64,000 nucleotides of DNA from Macrotrachela quadricornifera. Lineage: Eukaryota; Rotifera; Eurotatoria; Philodinida; Philodinidae. A program made the translations under genes and the position numbers. Numbering within the stretch: the stretch's first letter is position 1; every line of letters begins with the position of its first letter. The notes under the pieces were generated by a model. It had not been told where the DNA came from and made no database searches. It saw nothing but the letters and a program-made list of their open reading frames with translations. Location: the NCBI GenBank assembly GCA_022393335.1, contig JAJEKB010020302.1, forward strand, positions 62,001-126,000. The letters are read 5' to 3'. This document shows positions 23,890-36,222 of the stretch, piece after piece.

Positions 23890-25483
23890 GTTGTATGACT
23901 GTTCGAAGCGTAGAAAATATGGCTCTGATAGTATTATCGTGTTTTCTTTTTCTACTCTTTCTCCACCTGGTCGCGTTGTCTCATGCTTTTTTTACATTTC
24001 GTGAGTAAATATTATGCATCCTACAAAACACTTCTCTGTTGCACCTTTCTGTCACAATCAATGCACCGAAAAAAAAAGCTGCTTGGAATTTTCCAAGTTG
24101 CCGCTTTCACGTTTCGCTTGCCCATTCACTACGATATAAAGTGGCTCAACGCAATGTTTTAGCAGAAAATATCGCGGATGAGAGCCAAATAAACAAAGAA
24201 AGTATACAATGCCAATATACAAGTTCTTAATTCTTGTAAAACAATCAGATTTAACAATATGGATATGTTCACCATCGGTCACTAATCGATTGCTCTAGTA
24301 CTTGTGATAGAAATCGCTACCAGAGAGATTATAAATATACATATGTTTTATTTCTTTTTGCTTTTTTCTGTATTGCTCGTCTTGTTTTCTGCGTGTATTA
24401 AATGAACGGAACATTACTGTAGAAAATTCCTGGGTCAAATGGATGTCTGTCGATGGTTCTTGTGGGTTTTTTCCCACTGATGGATGAAAAGGACTGCCTC
24501 TTACGATTGATTTAACTATCAATTGCAGGAATTTTATTTTTAATTTTATTTTTCCAATTCAGCAAGATTTAAAGCACGACGATCAATATTATTATGAAGA
24601 AATCCATACTCTCCGCCAGGGAACAACTTGTTATGGTGGATGAATTCAATCACCTGTTTAATTGTTTTGAAGGTTTATATTTTTTAAATAGAGTCGACAC
24701 TACCGTTGCTTCACCAATAACTAGGTGACTAGAATAGTTACTTTTACTAGTAACTAATGTCTATTTCAGAAATAAATGACCGTGCGTATTTTTTTAATTA
24801 ACTTTTGATAGAAACAAGATAGAAAACTACGGTTTTCACTGTTAGAAAGAGCAGATGAAAATGCACCGAACTATATATGCCAAGATTTTTTACCGCTTTT
24901 TTTGAAGGCTTTAGCCAAACGTTTTCAAAGAAATGCTTCTTTCTTGTACGTTTACAAAATGATTTTTCTATCAAAATAGTACAAAAACTTGCATTTTTCG
25001 ATTATTTTGTTAAGGCCCAGCTCCCACCCAAAAAACGTCAAATTTGTCGATTTTGTGATTTACAGCGCATTAGATAGAGCAAACTGTTTACTATCGAATG
25101 CACTATAGTTTAGTGAGTTTGTGTTTAGTTTTAAGGCTTCTACATAAGTTTTTCTGAACGCCCTATCCAAAAAAATGATGCTTTTACGAAACGTTGGACC
25201 TTTAAAGTCCTTCGAATTATTATAATAGAATGTAGTTTTTTTGCTGCAAAGAGTGTTGCCCTCAAGTCGATTCTATTGTGCAACGATAGATATGTTCATT
25301 TTTAAGATAATTTCACAAAAACCTATTTTTACATGAAAAGTCTTGAATTTCACTTATAAAATGTGTTTTACGTTTTTCCCAAAAGAGAAATTTGATTTTG
25401 ACATTATCGTGCGTCCCAGATTTCTCCGTCATTTTAAACGTTAAAAAGTCCGGGTTGGTTTTAAAACGTAGCTAAGGCCTGCC
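23890..25483. other. Intergenic, no supported gene
   Basis: Short frames only. The sequence around 24880-25400 looks repeat-derived (T/A runs and TTTTT-rich stretches) but no partner copy was identified in the window. Confidence 0.35.
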
Positions 25484-25649
25484 ACTACAACTTAACAGAG
25501 CCCGATTTTTCGATTTCATAATTGTCGTTAGATGAGGAGAAAATGTTTGAGATCCAACATCCCACGAATTTCATATCGTAACGTAAAAGTTCTATAAAAA
25601 ATGAACTACAGAGAAACTAAAAAATCGGCCTCTGTTAAGTTGTAGTCCT
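25484..25649. repeat. Small inverted-repeat element
   Basis: ACTACAACTTAACAGAG at 25484 is inverted near 25633-25649 (CTCTGTTAAGTTGTAGT), followed inward on both sides by a CCGATTTTT motif. Likely a ~166-bp MITE; the outer ends and target duplication are not resolved. Confidence 0.55.
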
Positions 25650-25904
25650 ACATCTTGGCTACATTTTCTCGTTGAAGCTATAGTATTGGCTCAACTTAGA
25701 TTTTTCTATAAGATTTTCTGATAAAAAAATTTAAATAAACCTCTATCATCGATTAAAAAATCAGATTATTTGATTGAAATAGAGTGAAGATACTCAGTTT
25801 TTTATCATAAAGCTACTTACGGATCACTGTGTTATTTATTTAAATGTTGAAATATTTGTTAGAAAATAGAGGGCCTCAAATTTACGGCGTATTTTGATGT
25901 GAAT

Positions 25905-26055
25905 TTAGGAAATTCGGGACATCAATTTTTTTGAATAGTTCCGATCCCGAATGTCCCGTCCCGAAAAATTTTCGGGACAATCCCGACTGCCTCACGGAAC
26001 GGGACAAACGGGATTTTTCGGGATTCTGGACTGTCTCGCAGGTCTCTAGTAAGGA
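25905..26055. repeat. GC-rich hAT-like terminus, unpaired
   Basis: A cluster of CGGGAC/GTCCCG motifs ends in GACTGTCTCGCAGGTCTCTA; read from the right this is a TAGAGACCTGCGAGAC-type hAT end with GC-rich subterminal repeats. No matching left end with a duplication was found. Confidence 0.5.
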
Positions 26056-26162
26056 GCCCAACAGAACAATTTTATTGCATGCATAATTTTAAATGGTATA
26101 AGTTTGGTAGAAATAGAAAACTCCAAAAGTAAAAATGATTGAAAGAAAAAATATCGCATATA

Positions 26163-27058
26163 CAAGGAGGTGCAAAAGTCACTTAACTCAAAAAAAAATT
26201 GAATATTTCGATTACGGCTCGAGCAAACGAGCTGATTTTTTTATCTATAACAGATGCATGTACAAGGTTTATATCCATAAAGACATGCCTAGACAAATCC
26301 TTTGTTAAGTATATTGTTTTTTCTCCTATCTGTCAAAAAGTAAAACGTTTTTTGTTGAGATCAATAATGATACTTAACAAAGGATCTCTCTACACATGTC
26401 TTTATAGATATGAAACTCGAACATGCCTCTATTATTGGCAAAAAAATCAGCTCGTTTGCTCGAGCGGTAATGGAGATATTCAATTTTTATTTTAGTAAAC
26501 TCGCTTTTGCGCTACCCTGTATATGGCCCAAAAGTGACGATACCAAGAAAAAATTAAATATCTCCGCTATGGTTCGAACAACCGGGCTGATTCTTTTACT
26601 AATAATGGAAGCATGTTCACACTTTAAATCCATATGAATAAGATTAGAGAGAGCCTTTGTAAAGTATCACTAATGACCTCAACAAAATAATTTTACTTTT
26701 TCATAGATAGAATAAAAAACAATATACTTAACAAAAAGGGTTTCTCTAGGCATGTCTTTATGGAAAGAAAGCTTGAACATGCCTCTTGAATTGATAAAAG
26801 AATCAGCTCGTTAGCTCGAGCCGTAGCGGAGAAATACAATTTTTTTTGACAAAGTGACTTTTTTTCAAACTGTGAAGAAATAAAATTTTCTTGTTGAGGC
26901 CAATAGTGATACTTAACAAAGGGTCTCTCTAGGCATGTCTTTATTGATATAAACCTTGTACATGCCTCTATTATAGGTAAAAAAATCAGCTCGTTTGCTC
27001 GAGCCGTAATCGAAATATTCAATTTTGTTTTGAGTTAAGTGACTTGTGCACCCCCCTG
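26163..27058. mobile_element. Two abutting palindromic Tc1/mariner-type MITEs
   Basis: TA (26161-26162) then ACAAGGAGGTGCAAAAGTC on the left, and the complement of ACAGGGGGGTGCACAAGTC then TA (27059-27060) on the right. Inside, a second pair of ends meets near 26515-26535 (right end complement ACAGGGTAGCGCAAAAGCGA, next left end ATGGCCCAAAAGTGACG). Each unit is a palindrome sharing CTCGAGCAAACGAGCTGATT and AGACATGCCTAGAGAGACCC-like blocks, so four inverted copies of the same block occur. No coding sequence. Confidence 0.75.
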
Positions 27059-27060
27059 TA

Positions 27061-27879
27061 CTATTAATGTAGCTTCAGTGGATCCATTCATCAACACTGC
27101 GTAAATAATCTGCAGAAGGATCGATGTCTTGCATTTATATATGATCCGTTAGTGTAAATGTGCATTAATAATGCTTTCGATATTTTCTCTTTCGATGTTT
27201 TTTTCTTTATTTCTAGGACATTTATATATATCGTAAATTTCGTTTCATAATTCTTAGACAATTAATGCATATGCATAAAAATTTTTTAGTGCTTGACAGA
27301 TGTTCATTTATTTGTTGACAAAAAGTCTGTAACCTAAGGAAAGTTAGACATATCAAATCAGCTACAATAGTACAGTAAGAAGTACCAGACTAATTTGTCC
27401 AACTTTCTAAATTGTCTATTTTCTGCTTATTTTGGACAAGGTGGGCTTCTATTCTATAGGGGGGGTTTACTACAAAGATGTCTCCAGATATCATCTGTTG
27501 TTCTATCTTATGTCATTTCTATATTTTCATGTTTCATTCCTAACGCTGTTTTCCAATCTCCTTATTTCACGAACCATAATATGGTCTGTTAAGAGTGTTA
27601 AAGTACATTGTGAAGCACATTTATGGATGAAGGTTGAAATATATCGCGAGAAAAGCGAACCTCATAGACAGTTAGAGACACGACAGACATTCGACAATAC
27701 CGTCCTCTCAATTTCATCGCAGACCGTGATAAATGTGAAGGTGTTCTCGTTTACGATTAAAGCGATATCATTGTGTTTCACATTTTCGTTATATATAGAG
27801 ATTGTGCTGAAAACTTTTTAAAAATTTGGTCATCTTTTCTTTTAGATTGTGATTACCCGGTATTCTTTTACAAATTGAT
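27061..27879. other. No supported gene
   Basis: Short frames only. A G-run is present at 27460-27470. Possible promoter of the signal-peptide exon at 27880. Confidence 0.3.
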
Positions 27880-30800
27880 ATGAATATACGTGGTGTTAAC
27901 ATGTGCATCGTTTTTATCGGAATATCATTGACCGCAGGTAAGGTTCATAAAGTTTACGAAAATCATACTGTTATGTAATTGATGGAATTGAGTTTCAATG
28001 TAGTAGAAAATAGGCACGATCACAAACCCAAATTCAAACCAAAACTATTTGGGTGTTTGGGTTTGGGTATGGGTTTGGGCCTGGCATCGCAACTACACAT
28101 GCACTACATCTAAACCGTTTGCTTTTTGGTGCTCTGAGTATTGAGCAGAGTTTGGGCTTGGGTTTGGGTATGTGGTTGAGTTTGAGTTTGAGCAACAGTA
28201 GTATATCAAAGCTTGGATACATAAGTCATAATCAAATCTTAACCCAAACTCATACCCAAATTCTACACAAACTCAAACTCAATACCCAAACAGTTTGGGT
28301 TTGGTGCATGCCTGCTAGAAAGTTTCTAACATTTTGCACAGTAAACAGATAAGCACGCATCAGATCTCAATATTTGAATTTGAGATTCGAATACTTTGCT
28401 ATTTCAAAAGATGAGGAGAGGGAAGTATGAGCACTAAAAGTAACTTTTCTATTTCTGTACTTTAAAACACTGTGTGGATTTTTAAGGTCTTAAATAAGAA
28501 ATACGCATTTTCCTTTACTGGGTTTTTCAGACGACTGATAAATTTTTTGTGGAACTCACATAATTTTTCGAAGAAAAATAGTGAATGTAAGTTTTAAGTC
28601 GAGGTTTTTAGGGCTCTCCCTCCCTTACAGACACCTCCTCTCCTTACAGACACATCTCTGTTACAGACCTTAGCAATTAAAGTCAAAGAGCATGGCGTGT
28701 GCTTTGAAATTGATGAGGGAGAGCAAAGAGGGAAGATAAATAAAATGAAGATCTTTACATAAGTTTTCCTAGATAGTGGGGCGACGAAAGAAAAGAGCAA
28801 TCAAAATCACTACATATTTTGCTTAGCAGTAAACAAGAACTGTTGGTTGTTTAGTATATTTCTTCGGAAAGTATGCGAGTTCCACATTTTGGTCCCAAAG
28901 GGACTGCGCTGACAAGCTTTTTTTCAAAACAATTCGAACATTTTACCCAAGAAACTTGTAATTAGATGAGTTCTTTTGACTCAAATTTCAAAATGGAATC
29001 ATACATTCATTGCTCGTCTAAGAAATACCAGCTGTTGTATAGATACTTTTACAACGGAGCTCATTCGTATATAATGTGAAAGTTATCATAATACCAGTTA
29101 GGCATGCACCGAGCCCGAGCTTCCGGGACCCGGTCATTCCCGAGCTCGATCGTTCCCGGGTTCGGTCATTCCCAGGAAGTGAAGTACTATACTCTAAGGA
29201 TACCCTTGAATCCTCATATGCTATACTATTAGGGTATCGTTGGGTCCTCAAGTACTATACTATAGGGGTACCCTTAGGTCCTCAACTACTAAACTATGGG
29301 GGTACCTTTATGTCCTCATCTGCTATTCTATAGGGATGCCCTTGGGTCCTCATCTGCTGTACTATGTCATTACCCCTAGATCGGCAACTTAGGGATGGCA
29401 CAATATATTTACTTTATTAGTAACTAAGTGCCTATCGTGAAATGCTGGTCACTGTGTCCGCTTTTCTATTAGTCGAAAACCGGTTCAATCAGATGGCAGG
29501 AAGTTGTTACTAACTTATTTCGCGGACAACTGTCGGAGATTCTATGACGACTTTTGTAGAGCACCCTTGATAACCTCAAATTGGCCTGAATAGCCCTATG
29601 TTCCGTCTTTATCTTCATGGAGAAAAGCCGCCTCGAAATCTGATTGGTTGAAACTCTTTTGCAATAGTCAATCAGATTTCGAGGTGTTTTTTCTCCATCA
29701 AAATAAGGAGGCATCATAGGGTTGTTCGGGCCATTTTGATGATATCAAGGGTGCTCTACAGAAGTCGTCATAGAATCTCCGACGGTTGTTCGCGAAATAA
29801 GCGAGTAACAATTTCCTGCCCTCTGATTGAACCATTTTTCGACTAATAGAAAAGCGGGCGCAGAAACCAGCATTATACGATAGGTATTTCGTTACTAGTA
29901 AAGTAAATATATGGTGCCATCCCTAAGTTGCCGATCGAAGGGTACCGCCATAATACAGCAGATGAGGACCTAAAGGTATCTCCGTGATATAGTAGTTGAG
30001 AACCCAAGGACATCCCTAATACCAGTACGACGAGTAACGAGATTCATATGATAGACATTACCGCAATCAGTTCAATGCTCTAACCATTGAGAATATATCT
30101 TTTAAGTTGAGAACTTCGAGGAAATCGCGATGTAAACGCTCTGCATACTAAAACCTGAATGATTACTTATGGAAATTTTGCAATTTTCCTAGTCTGTACG
30201 GTAGGGATGTAACAATACCAATACGGTATTGGGGTATTGGTATTGTTACATCCCTTCTGTACGGTACATACTTTTCATGGGTAGTTATAGAAGTAGTGAT
30301 CATATAGCAGGATATGTTGTGCAGGTTTATTGTGTCTGTTGTTGCATACCGTCTAGGGTCAAAATGGATGATGGAGTAGATTTAATTCATCTCGCGTATA
30401 CCGGATCATTAAGTTAGCTGTGATTGATATGATGAATAGAACCCGTCAGGTCTAACAGTTTTGGATCCGAAATCGGACCCGCACTCGAACTGCACTCCTA
30501 ATACTTTTGATGAAGGTTTTTTGCCTCTAAATCTGACAATCCCTTAGTTAATACAAGATACTTTTTCCTGGTTATTTGTATCGGTGATTAGCACATCTTT
30601 GACATTTTCCAGGTAATACGGATGATGACTTTGTAATAATCAAGTTATAGTTGGCCGTTGTTCTTTATTAGAGCGGATCTGGTGCGAATTTTTCGGACTC
30701 GGATTCGACCAGCAAAAAATTTGTAGATCCAGATTTGGTCAACAGAGAATTTTCAGTCCTGAATTTGAACCTTATCGAGTTTGAGTCTAATAACAACTCG

Positions 30801-32517
30801 ATGGGCTCAAGTGGTGACGCTCTTTTGACTAGTATGAACCTAACTATTGATAGAGGAACAGTATATATACAGTATTGACCAATTTGCATTTAAGTAACTG
30901 ATGTGAATGTAGTTTTTCATATATGGAAGTTCTGTGATTATTTCAAAAACAAACTCCTCAATCGGTGAGAGCGCTCTATGAACGTTGAATTTTCATTCGT
31001 TGTCATTATGAACTAGTCTACAGTTTACGCAATTCATAGTTCTTCACCGAAGGTGATACAATCATTGATAAGAGAAATGGATGATGTTCTTTTCAGATTT
31101 CAAATCTTCAAAGTAACATTCAAAGACTTTCATTGACCCAGCATTCTATATATAACAAGCACCCGTTGGACATTTACTGTGCATCTCGTAAATATAATGC
31201 GCGTAATAGAAAGATTTCGACCTTCATCCAGAAATTGTGCGACTTGATGACAGTATTCAGTCCTCACTATCATCATGTTGTAGGTCGTAGTAGGAAAATT
31301 TTTGTCCGCGCTGCCAGCCTCCAGATTCTTTCACCTAATTCATTCAAAATTCTAAACTGTAGAGGTATGCCTTCGATAGTCGAAGTAATGAGATGATTAC
31401 TGTACTAGATATTGTAACCTGTAACTTGCCAGTATTCAGCATATTGGTATCATGACATCTCTGCAACTTTGTATGGCTTCTTTTTATAAAATCAGTATAT
31501 GTTTGCTTTTTTTAATATACTAGCTCTCATGTATAGTATTACCAAACGAAATACTCTCTGTGAAGTATTGTAAAACATGCATAGTAAACAAAACGAGTGT
31601 ATTTGAGAGAGAATATAAGTGGCACAGTTGATGATAAGGTAACCATTGGTTGCGACAATCAGTGAATTAATGTGTGTCGTTGAACTGAAGTATACGTCTG
31701 CATTAATCCATTTCTATTCTTAAAGGGATGCATTATACAAAACCCATAAAATGCTCTCTTCTTATGTACACAATCATTGCGATCCTCCACAGAGATCATC
31801 AGACAAATTTCGTCTTGATATTTAACCTTCTTGCCCTCAAAAATTGTTAACAGTACTTAAACTATAGCGTTAATTCAATTCGGTTGTTATATGATATTGA
31901 TTGCCTCCGTTTTTAAATTTGAAGGAATTCCTATACTGCCACCAAACGTGATTAAAATTAATTCCACTTCAATTAAAACTGGTTTCATAGAATCGCAAAC
32001 TTATCATTTGAAACAACAATCACCGACAACATACACAATCCAGAGCGCATCGGATATATTTATTAAACTACCTGGTCTGACAATGCCATTCTATCATACA
32101 GAACCACTGCTATTCGAAGTTCAATTTGACGGTAAATGTTATTCACCTTCTAGCACAGTTGGGCTCTATTTGCATTTGATGATTAATGACCGTGTGCTCT
32201 ATGTGAATAAGTTCGTACCAAATACGGCTGATCGTTACAAGTACACTGATTCACCAAATTTTGGTATGTCTGACCATACTGGTGGTTTTCATTGGTATGC
32301 AAATTCACGAGGAACAATAACATGTGGATTCCATGATATCATTTATTTAAAGCCTGGTTTGAACGTGTTTGATGTGGGTACTAGAATTAGTGCTGAGTCT
32401 GGTTTTCCGACATATGTCTTTTATGGAGTTCTAACAATTAAAGCGATTAAGTTTGGTCCTGGTGCAAACATTGGAATGACACCCATGAGCACCAACACAA
32501 CCAATTTCAGTGGATGA
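27880..32517 (+). CDS. Secreted protein, tentative two-exon gene with a ~4-kb intron
   Basis: The main exon (31925-32517) is part of a clean frame from 31891 to 32517. The protein is Ser/Thr/Tyr-rich with two Cys (GKCYS, ITCGF) and alternating hydrophobic strands, suggesting a beta-sandwich. The local ATG at 31891 gives a poor leader. At 27880-27937 an ATG opens 19 codons that read as a signal peptide (CIVFIGISLTA) and end at the donor G|GTAAGG. The acceptor TTTGAAG|GA at 31924 keeps frame and gives LTA|GIPILPPNV, a credible cleavage site; total 216 residues. The joined model is inference; the alternative is a single exon from 31891. I do not recognise the family. Confidence 0.55.
28011..28314. 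mobile_element. Small hAT-type MITE with GGGTTT-rich body
   Basis: The left end TAGGCACGATCACAAACCC and right end complement CAGGCATGCACCAAACCC are similar. Flanks GTAGAAAA and CTAGAAAG agree at 6 of 8. The body is made of degenerate GGGTTT/AAACCC motifs on both sides, in opposite orientation. Probably an old hAT insertion. Confidence 0.55.
28530..28640 (+). repeat. Dispersed repeat, copy 1
   Basis: Contains TTTGTGGAACTCACATAATT, then AAATAGTGAATGTAAGTTTT and CCTCCCTTACAGACA. The same order occurs inverted at 38705-38815. Confidence 0.7.
29185..30030. mobile_element. Foldback-like palindrome with tandem-repeat arms
   Basis: The inner palindrome pairs GATCGGCAACTTAGGGATGG (29379) with its complement near 29915-29935 and is centred near 29653, with TCGAAATCTGATTG inverted around the centre. 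The outer arms consist of a ~36-bp tandem unit, roughly CTATACTATAGGGGTACCCT followed by TAGGTCCTCA, at 29185-29370 and inverted at 29940-30020. Long arms with internal tandem units are a foldback trait. Upstream, 29098-29165 has a GC-rich TAGGCATGCACCGAGCCCGA end that may be a separate hAT remnant. Confidence 0.75.
30202..30256. mobile_element. 55-bp hairpin hAT MITE
   Basis: TAGGGATGTAACAATACCAA pairs with its complement at the other end (GGTATTGTTACATCCCTT), leaving an almost loop-free hairpin. It is flanked by the perfect 8-bp duplication CTGTACGG at 30194-30201 and 30257-30264. TAGGGATGTAAC is a common hAT terminus. Confidence 0.88.
30257..31890. other. No supported gene
   Basis: Includes GC-rich pieces at 30440-30510 and 30670-30800 (CGGATCTGGTGCG, CGGACCCGCACTCGAACTGC) that look like eroded hAT-type subterminal repeats. 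Short frames are not convincing. Confidence 0.35.
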
Positions 32518-33233
32518 CTGTTAAAAGATCACATCAGTGAAAACTACATTCTCTTATCCGAAAAAAGAACTATGCTAAAAACCATGCTCTAATTTTTTGA
32601 AGTGGAATAAATTTCTATCTAATTTCTAAAATCGACATTTTTATAAGAATCCATCATAGATGTCCATCGCAACTGAAAATCTGCTGTTACTACACTGCCG
32701 TCACAAAGATGTGAGAATAACTTTGCATTATTTTTGATGGAAAGAGAAAACATTCATCGAGTTCACATAGAACTATCTATAATTATTTTACTTGTTCACG
32801 GAATATTAGTCATATGACAAAAATGTATACATCCACTTAACATGCTATAATTAATACGAAAGACTAAGCAGGAAGGATCATATGAGCAGGATGGCAACCG
32901 AATGAGAGTGAGTATACACAAAAAAGAAAATTGGATATATATATCTACTGAAATTACTATTATAATACTTATTATTTTCAAAGACTGTAAATGAATGTTT
33001 ACAAGATCGTAGAAGTATTCTTGGTTCAGATTTGACTCGTGCAAATGCTTTTCTTTATGATTATGGTATAAATATCTCGAATTTGAATGGACATATTAAC
33101 GAAAACTTCTTTTTTTTCATTTATTATATAATAATAATAATCATCATCTTCTATAGGCTTATCTTCCGTTGGGGCCAGTCGAGATTGTGATCAGGGTTCA
33201 CATGTAGTCGTTTTCTATCGTCTTTTTTTTCTG
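32518..33233. other. 3' flank of the secreted-protein gene; nothing else seen
   Basis: AT-rich with a (TAT/ATA)n-like stretch near 33120-33150. AATAAA at about 32606 could serve as the polyadenylation signal. Confidence 0.35.
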
Positions 33234-33852
33234 AGGGTAAGGTGAGGATGAGGGTGTTACGGAATTCTTTACCATATACACTTCGGCACATATTTCTCTG
33301 CTGAGGGTGCTCGATAGTCGTGATCCCACATCAAAAACACATTCAGTATTGCATAAATTGCAAAATGAGAAATTCAAAGATCTTTATCCAAATTCGATCA
33401 AGTTCATCCAGCAAAGAATCTGTTTTTCATGTGGAATCACAATTTTCGGGCACTGACAGCGAAAGATATGTGCTGATGTATGTGTGATAAAGATTTTTGT
33501 AGCACCCTCAATACGAGAGATGTGTGTGTATATGTATCATGATACGAAGTCTCGAAAAGTCTAGCCAAAAATATCAATTCAAATGATTATTTTCTCACAG
33601 AGATCTTCTTTTCTGCACATTGAAACAATTCTTCAGAACGCATTTTCCATTTGCTAAAACTTATTTTGCAACGATTTTAGTTTTAGACAAGAAGTTTTTC
33701 GAAGACTTTCATAGAAATCCGGTCGAGTTCATTTACTAAGAAATGTGTTTTTCATACGAAATCTCGATTTCCGATAACCTTCAGCTGGAGAGACATTTGC
33801 TGATGTGTGTTGTGAAGCTTTTCGTGATACCCACACTCTCACCCTCACCCCA
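33234..33852. repeat. Degenerate palindromic MITE with GGGTGAGG ends
   Basis: The left GGGTAAGGTGAGGATGAGGG and right complement GGGGTGAGGGTGAGAGTGTG match. Inner blocks are also inverted, including CACATATTTCTCTGCTGAGG versus the complement of the block near 33450-33475. No target duplication identified. Confidence 0.55.
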
Positions 33853-34231
33853 AGAATGCAATATTTCGAAAAGAAAGAATTTGTTTTGGCTGAAGCTATC
33901 AGTCTCACATAGAGGCTACATGCCTATCTTGTGGACAAAATTTCAGATCAAAATTCAGTAATTTGATTTTTCACTGAATTCCTTGCTATTAGTGGTGAAC
34001 TCACGATGGAGGTGTTCGAACTGTCAGTTAAAGAAATGATACATTTTCATATCAAATGAAAGCTCCCACCGCTAATATAACAAGGTTAAAATATTAGCGG
34101 CCATTGCAATGACTAGAGCGAGATAGACAATTTTTGCGGTACTCATGGTTTGGTTATATAAGAATATCAAGGTTATTTACATTAACGAGGGAATCTTCTC
34201 AACTGTCAAATCACTTTGAGTTCAAACTATG

Positions 34232-34370
34232 TTTATAAGATAGACCCCAATGAAGTATGAAAAACCCCAAAATATTGAGTGACCTTAGGCTTTCTATTCG
34301 GAGTTATAGCCATTTTACTGTTACCTAAGCCTATGGCATACAATATACCTAAAAATTGAGGGTGTGAGTA
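34232..34370 (+). repeat. Partial copy of the PIF-like MITE arm
   Basis: AGACCCCAATGAAGTATGAA with AAACCCCAAAATATTGAG and GGAGTTATAGCCATTTTACT is the same order of blocks as one arm of the element at 19989-20607. Only one arm is present. Confidence 0.6.
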
Positions 34371-34848
34371 TAACAAATAACTACCACGGCCGGTTTCGAT
34401 CCTGTTAAAGATCTTATTGAGTGGTTGAAAAGATATCTGCAGACATCAACTAAATTCAAATTCAAGAAAATTTGGCAACAGAAAGAGATCAAACTCTCTC
34501 GTATACCTCTTTCATGAAATCGAATTTGTCAAAAACTATCCAGCAGACTAATTGTAATCTACAAAATCTAGAATAAAAATTAACACGTGAAACATGAGAG
34601 GAAAAGGAACAAATAAAAGGAAATTTTTATACTATATTTTTCTTTGAAGTCTACTGAACAAGGGAATACAGTTTGAAGTATTCTAACTGTATGAGAAAGA
34701 ATGAGAATGACTGATTGAAAGTTCATACAGAAACATTTAAAAGAAGAAGTAGCGTGTGTTTATTAAGTAATGTAATGTTGATGTGCTGTATGAATTGAGT
34801 TGTTATGTGCAGATGTTTCTGTTCGAGTTAAATATTGAATTAATGTCA

Positions 34849-36013
34849 CTATTGTAGAGCATGGGTTACATTGAAATATGTGAACAGTTGATGTTTTACG
34901 ATAAAATTTGTACGTTCTGAGATGTATAATCGACGCATTCCAATAGCAGTAATCACTGTAGTTTGCCATTCTCTAATTGATTCCGTAAATTGATTCTTCA
35001 AGGACACTGTGTTTTGTTCGGTTTGTATCATTGTTTTAAAATTATCTGCTACACCACGATTTGTATGAATAGCCTAGTGAATAATATCTCTCTTCAAAAC
35101 TTGTAATCTTTTAATTTCGTTCGATAAAAAGTAAGTCGTTGAAGATTTTTCGACAGTTTCATCTAAGCTTTTAAGTATCTTGTCGATATCATCTATCATA
35201 TGATTGACTAGATTAGTTGTGGATTAAGATTGTGTTAATGTAAGACGATGTTTTAACAAAGCAATATCTTCTTCAACGAGCACTTGTTTCAATATAGCTT
35301 GCCGCATACGACTTGCTGAGATCGTCTAAAATGAATTCAAGTTATGAAAGATATAAAACATAGAAAACTATAAGGTTCTTATATGTGATTTATTCGGTTG
35401 GACATCGAAAAAATTTTGGATTAAATGGTGATCAGTTGCAACTAAAATTAACATCTTTCTTTTAAATTCAAATTCATGTTGTAACGGGCGCTGTTTTTCT
35501 TCTGGAAACTGACGAACAATTGAGGATAACTTTCTTATTAGAGAGAAACATCATGGTATTGTGTACACTTCGATAATATTTCGTTTTCAAACTCTTCAAT
35601 TGCATAGTGCACTTGTTGAAGATGATGTTCAATTTGATTTAGACGTTGTTCAATAACAGTATTTGATCTACCATATGAATGACATATAGAATACTTCTCT
35701 GCTAAATGTTTTGTGTCATACCAATATGATAGCAATATTTCCATTGAGACTTTTGTAATTTTACATAAAATAATCGATCAATCAGATTTGTATACTGACG
35801 AATAAATTTAATTTTCTCATCTTCATTTAAAAACAATTTAAGGTTCGCTGTTCCATTGAATATCGTGGATAGCCTTTGACAGAAAATTTCATCAGGTACA
35901 CATGTATAATCGATTGATTTATTTATTATAACCGAGACTTCATTTTTGTTCATGGACATAGATTCATTTAAGTTGGTTTTCTTTCTCTTTATAATAATTT
36001 GCTTTCTATTCAT
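34849..36013 (-). pseudogene. Coiled-coil protein pseudogene
   Basis: A continuous protein-like reading exists on the minus strand but is broken. It starts MNRKQIIIKRKK (36013), continues DEIFCQRLSTIFNG, then shifts frame near 35745 and again near 35548. LIRKLSSIVRQFPEEKQR and LILVATDHHLIQNFFDV follow. A likely intron ends at AG 35326. The last exon (TISASRMRQAILKQVLVEED to NVTHALQ, ending 34849) has two in-frame stops. Leucine/charge heptads dominate (IEHHLQQVHYAIEEFENEIL), so the ancestor was a soluble coiled-coil protein of ~330 residues. Family not recognised. A truncated Tc1-like element starts ~210 bp upstream of its start. Confidence 0.7.
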
Positions 36014-36222
36014 TCTATTCTTATTTGTCCTTTTCTTGTTTAGCTGTAGTAAATGCAGGATAGTTTCTTCGATTGATTCATGCCTTCATGTCGAAATTTT
36101 CGACAATAGCGTTGTAATTTCCAATTTCTGCAACTTTTCTTTCTTTGTTTGTTTTTTTATTGTTTTGAAGATGAGCTCGATACTTGCGTCATATCATTTT
36201 GATTCAAAGATTCATTGCCATA

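Noticed and set aside
28034..28352. ORFs with repeated GLGLG or PKPKP residues
   Set aside because: They are translations of GGGTTT/AAACCC motifs inside a small hAT MITE.
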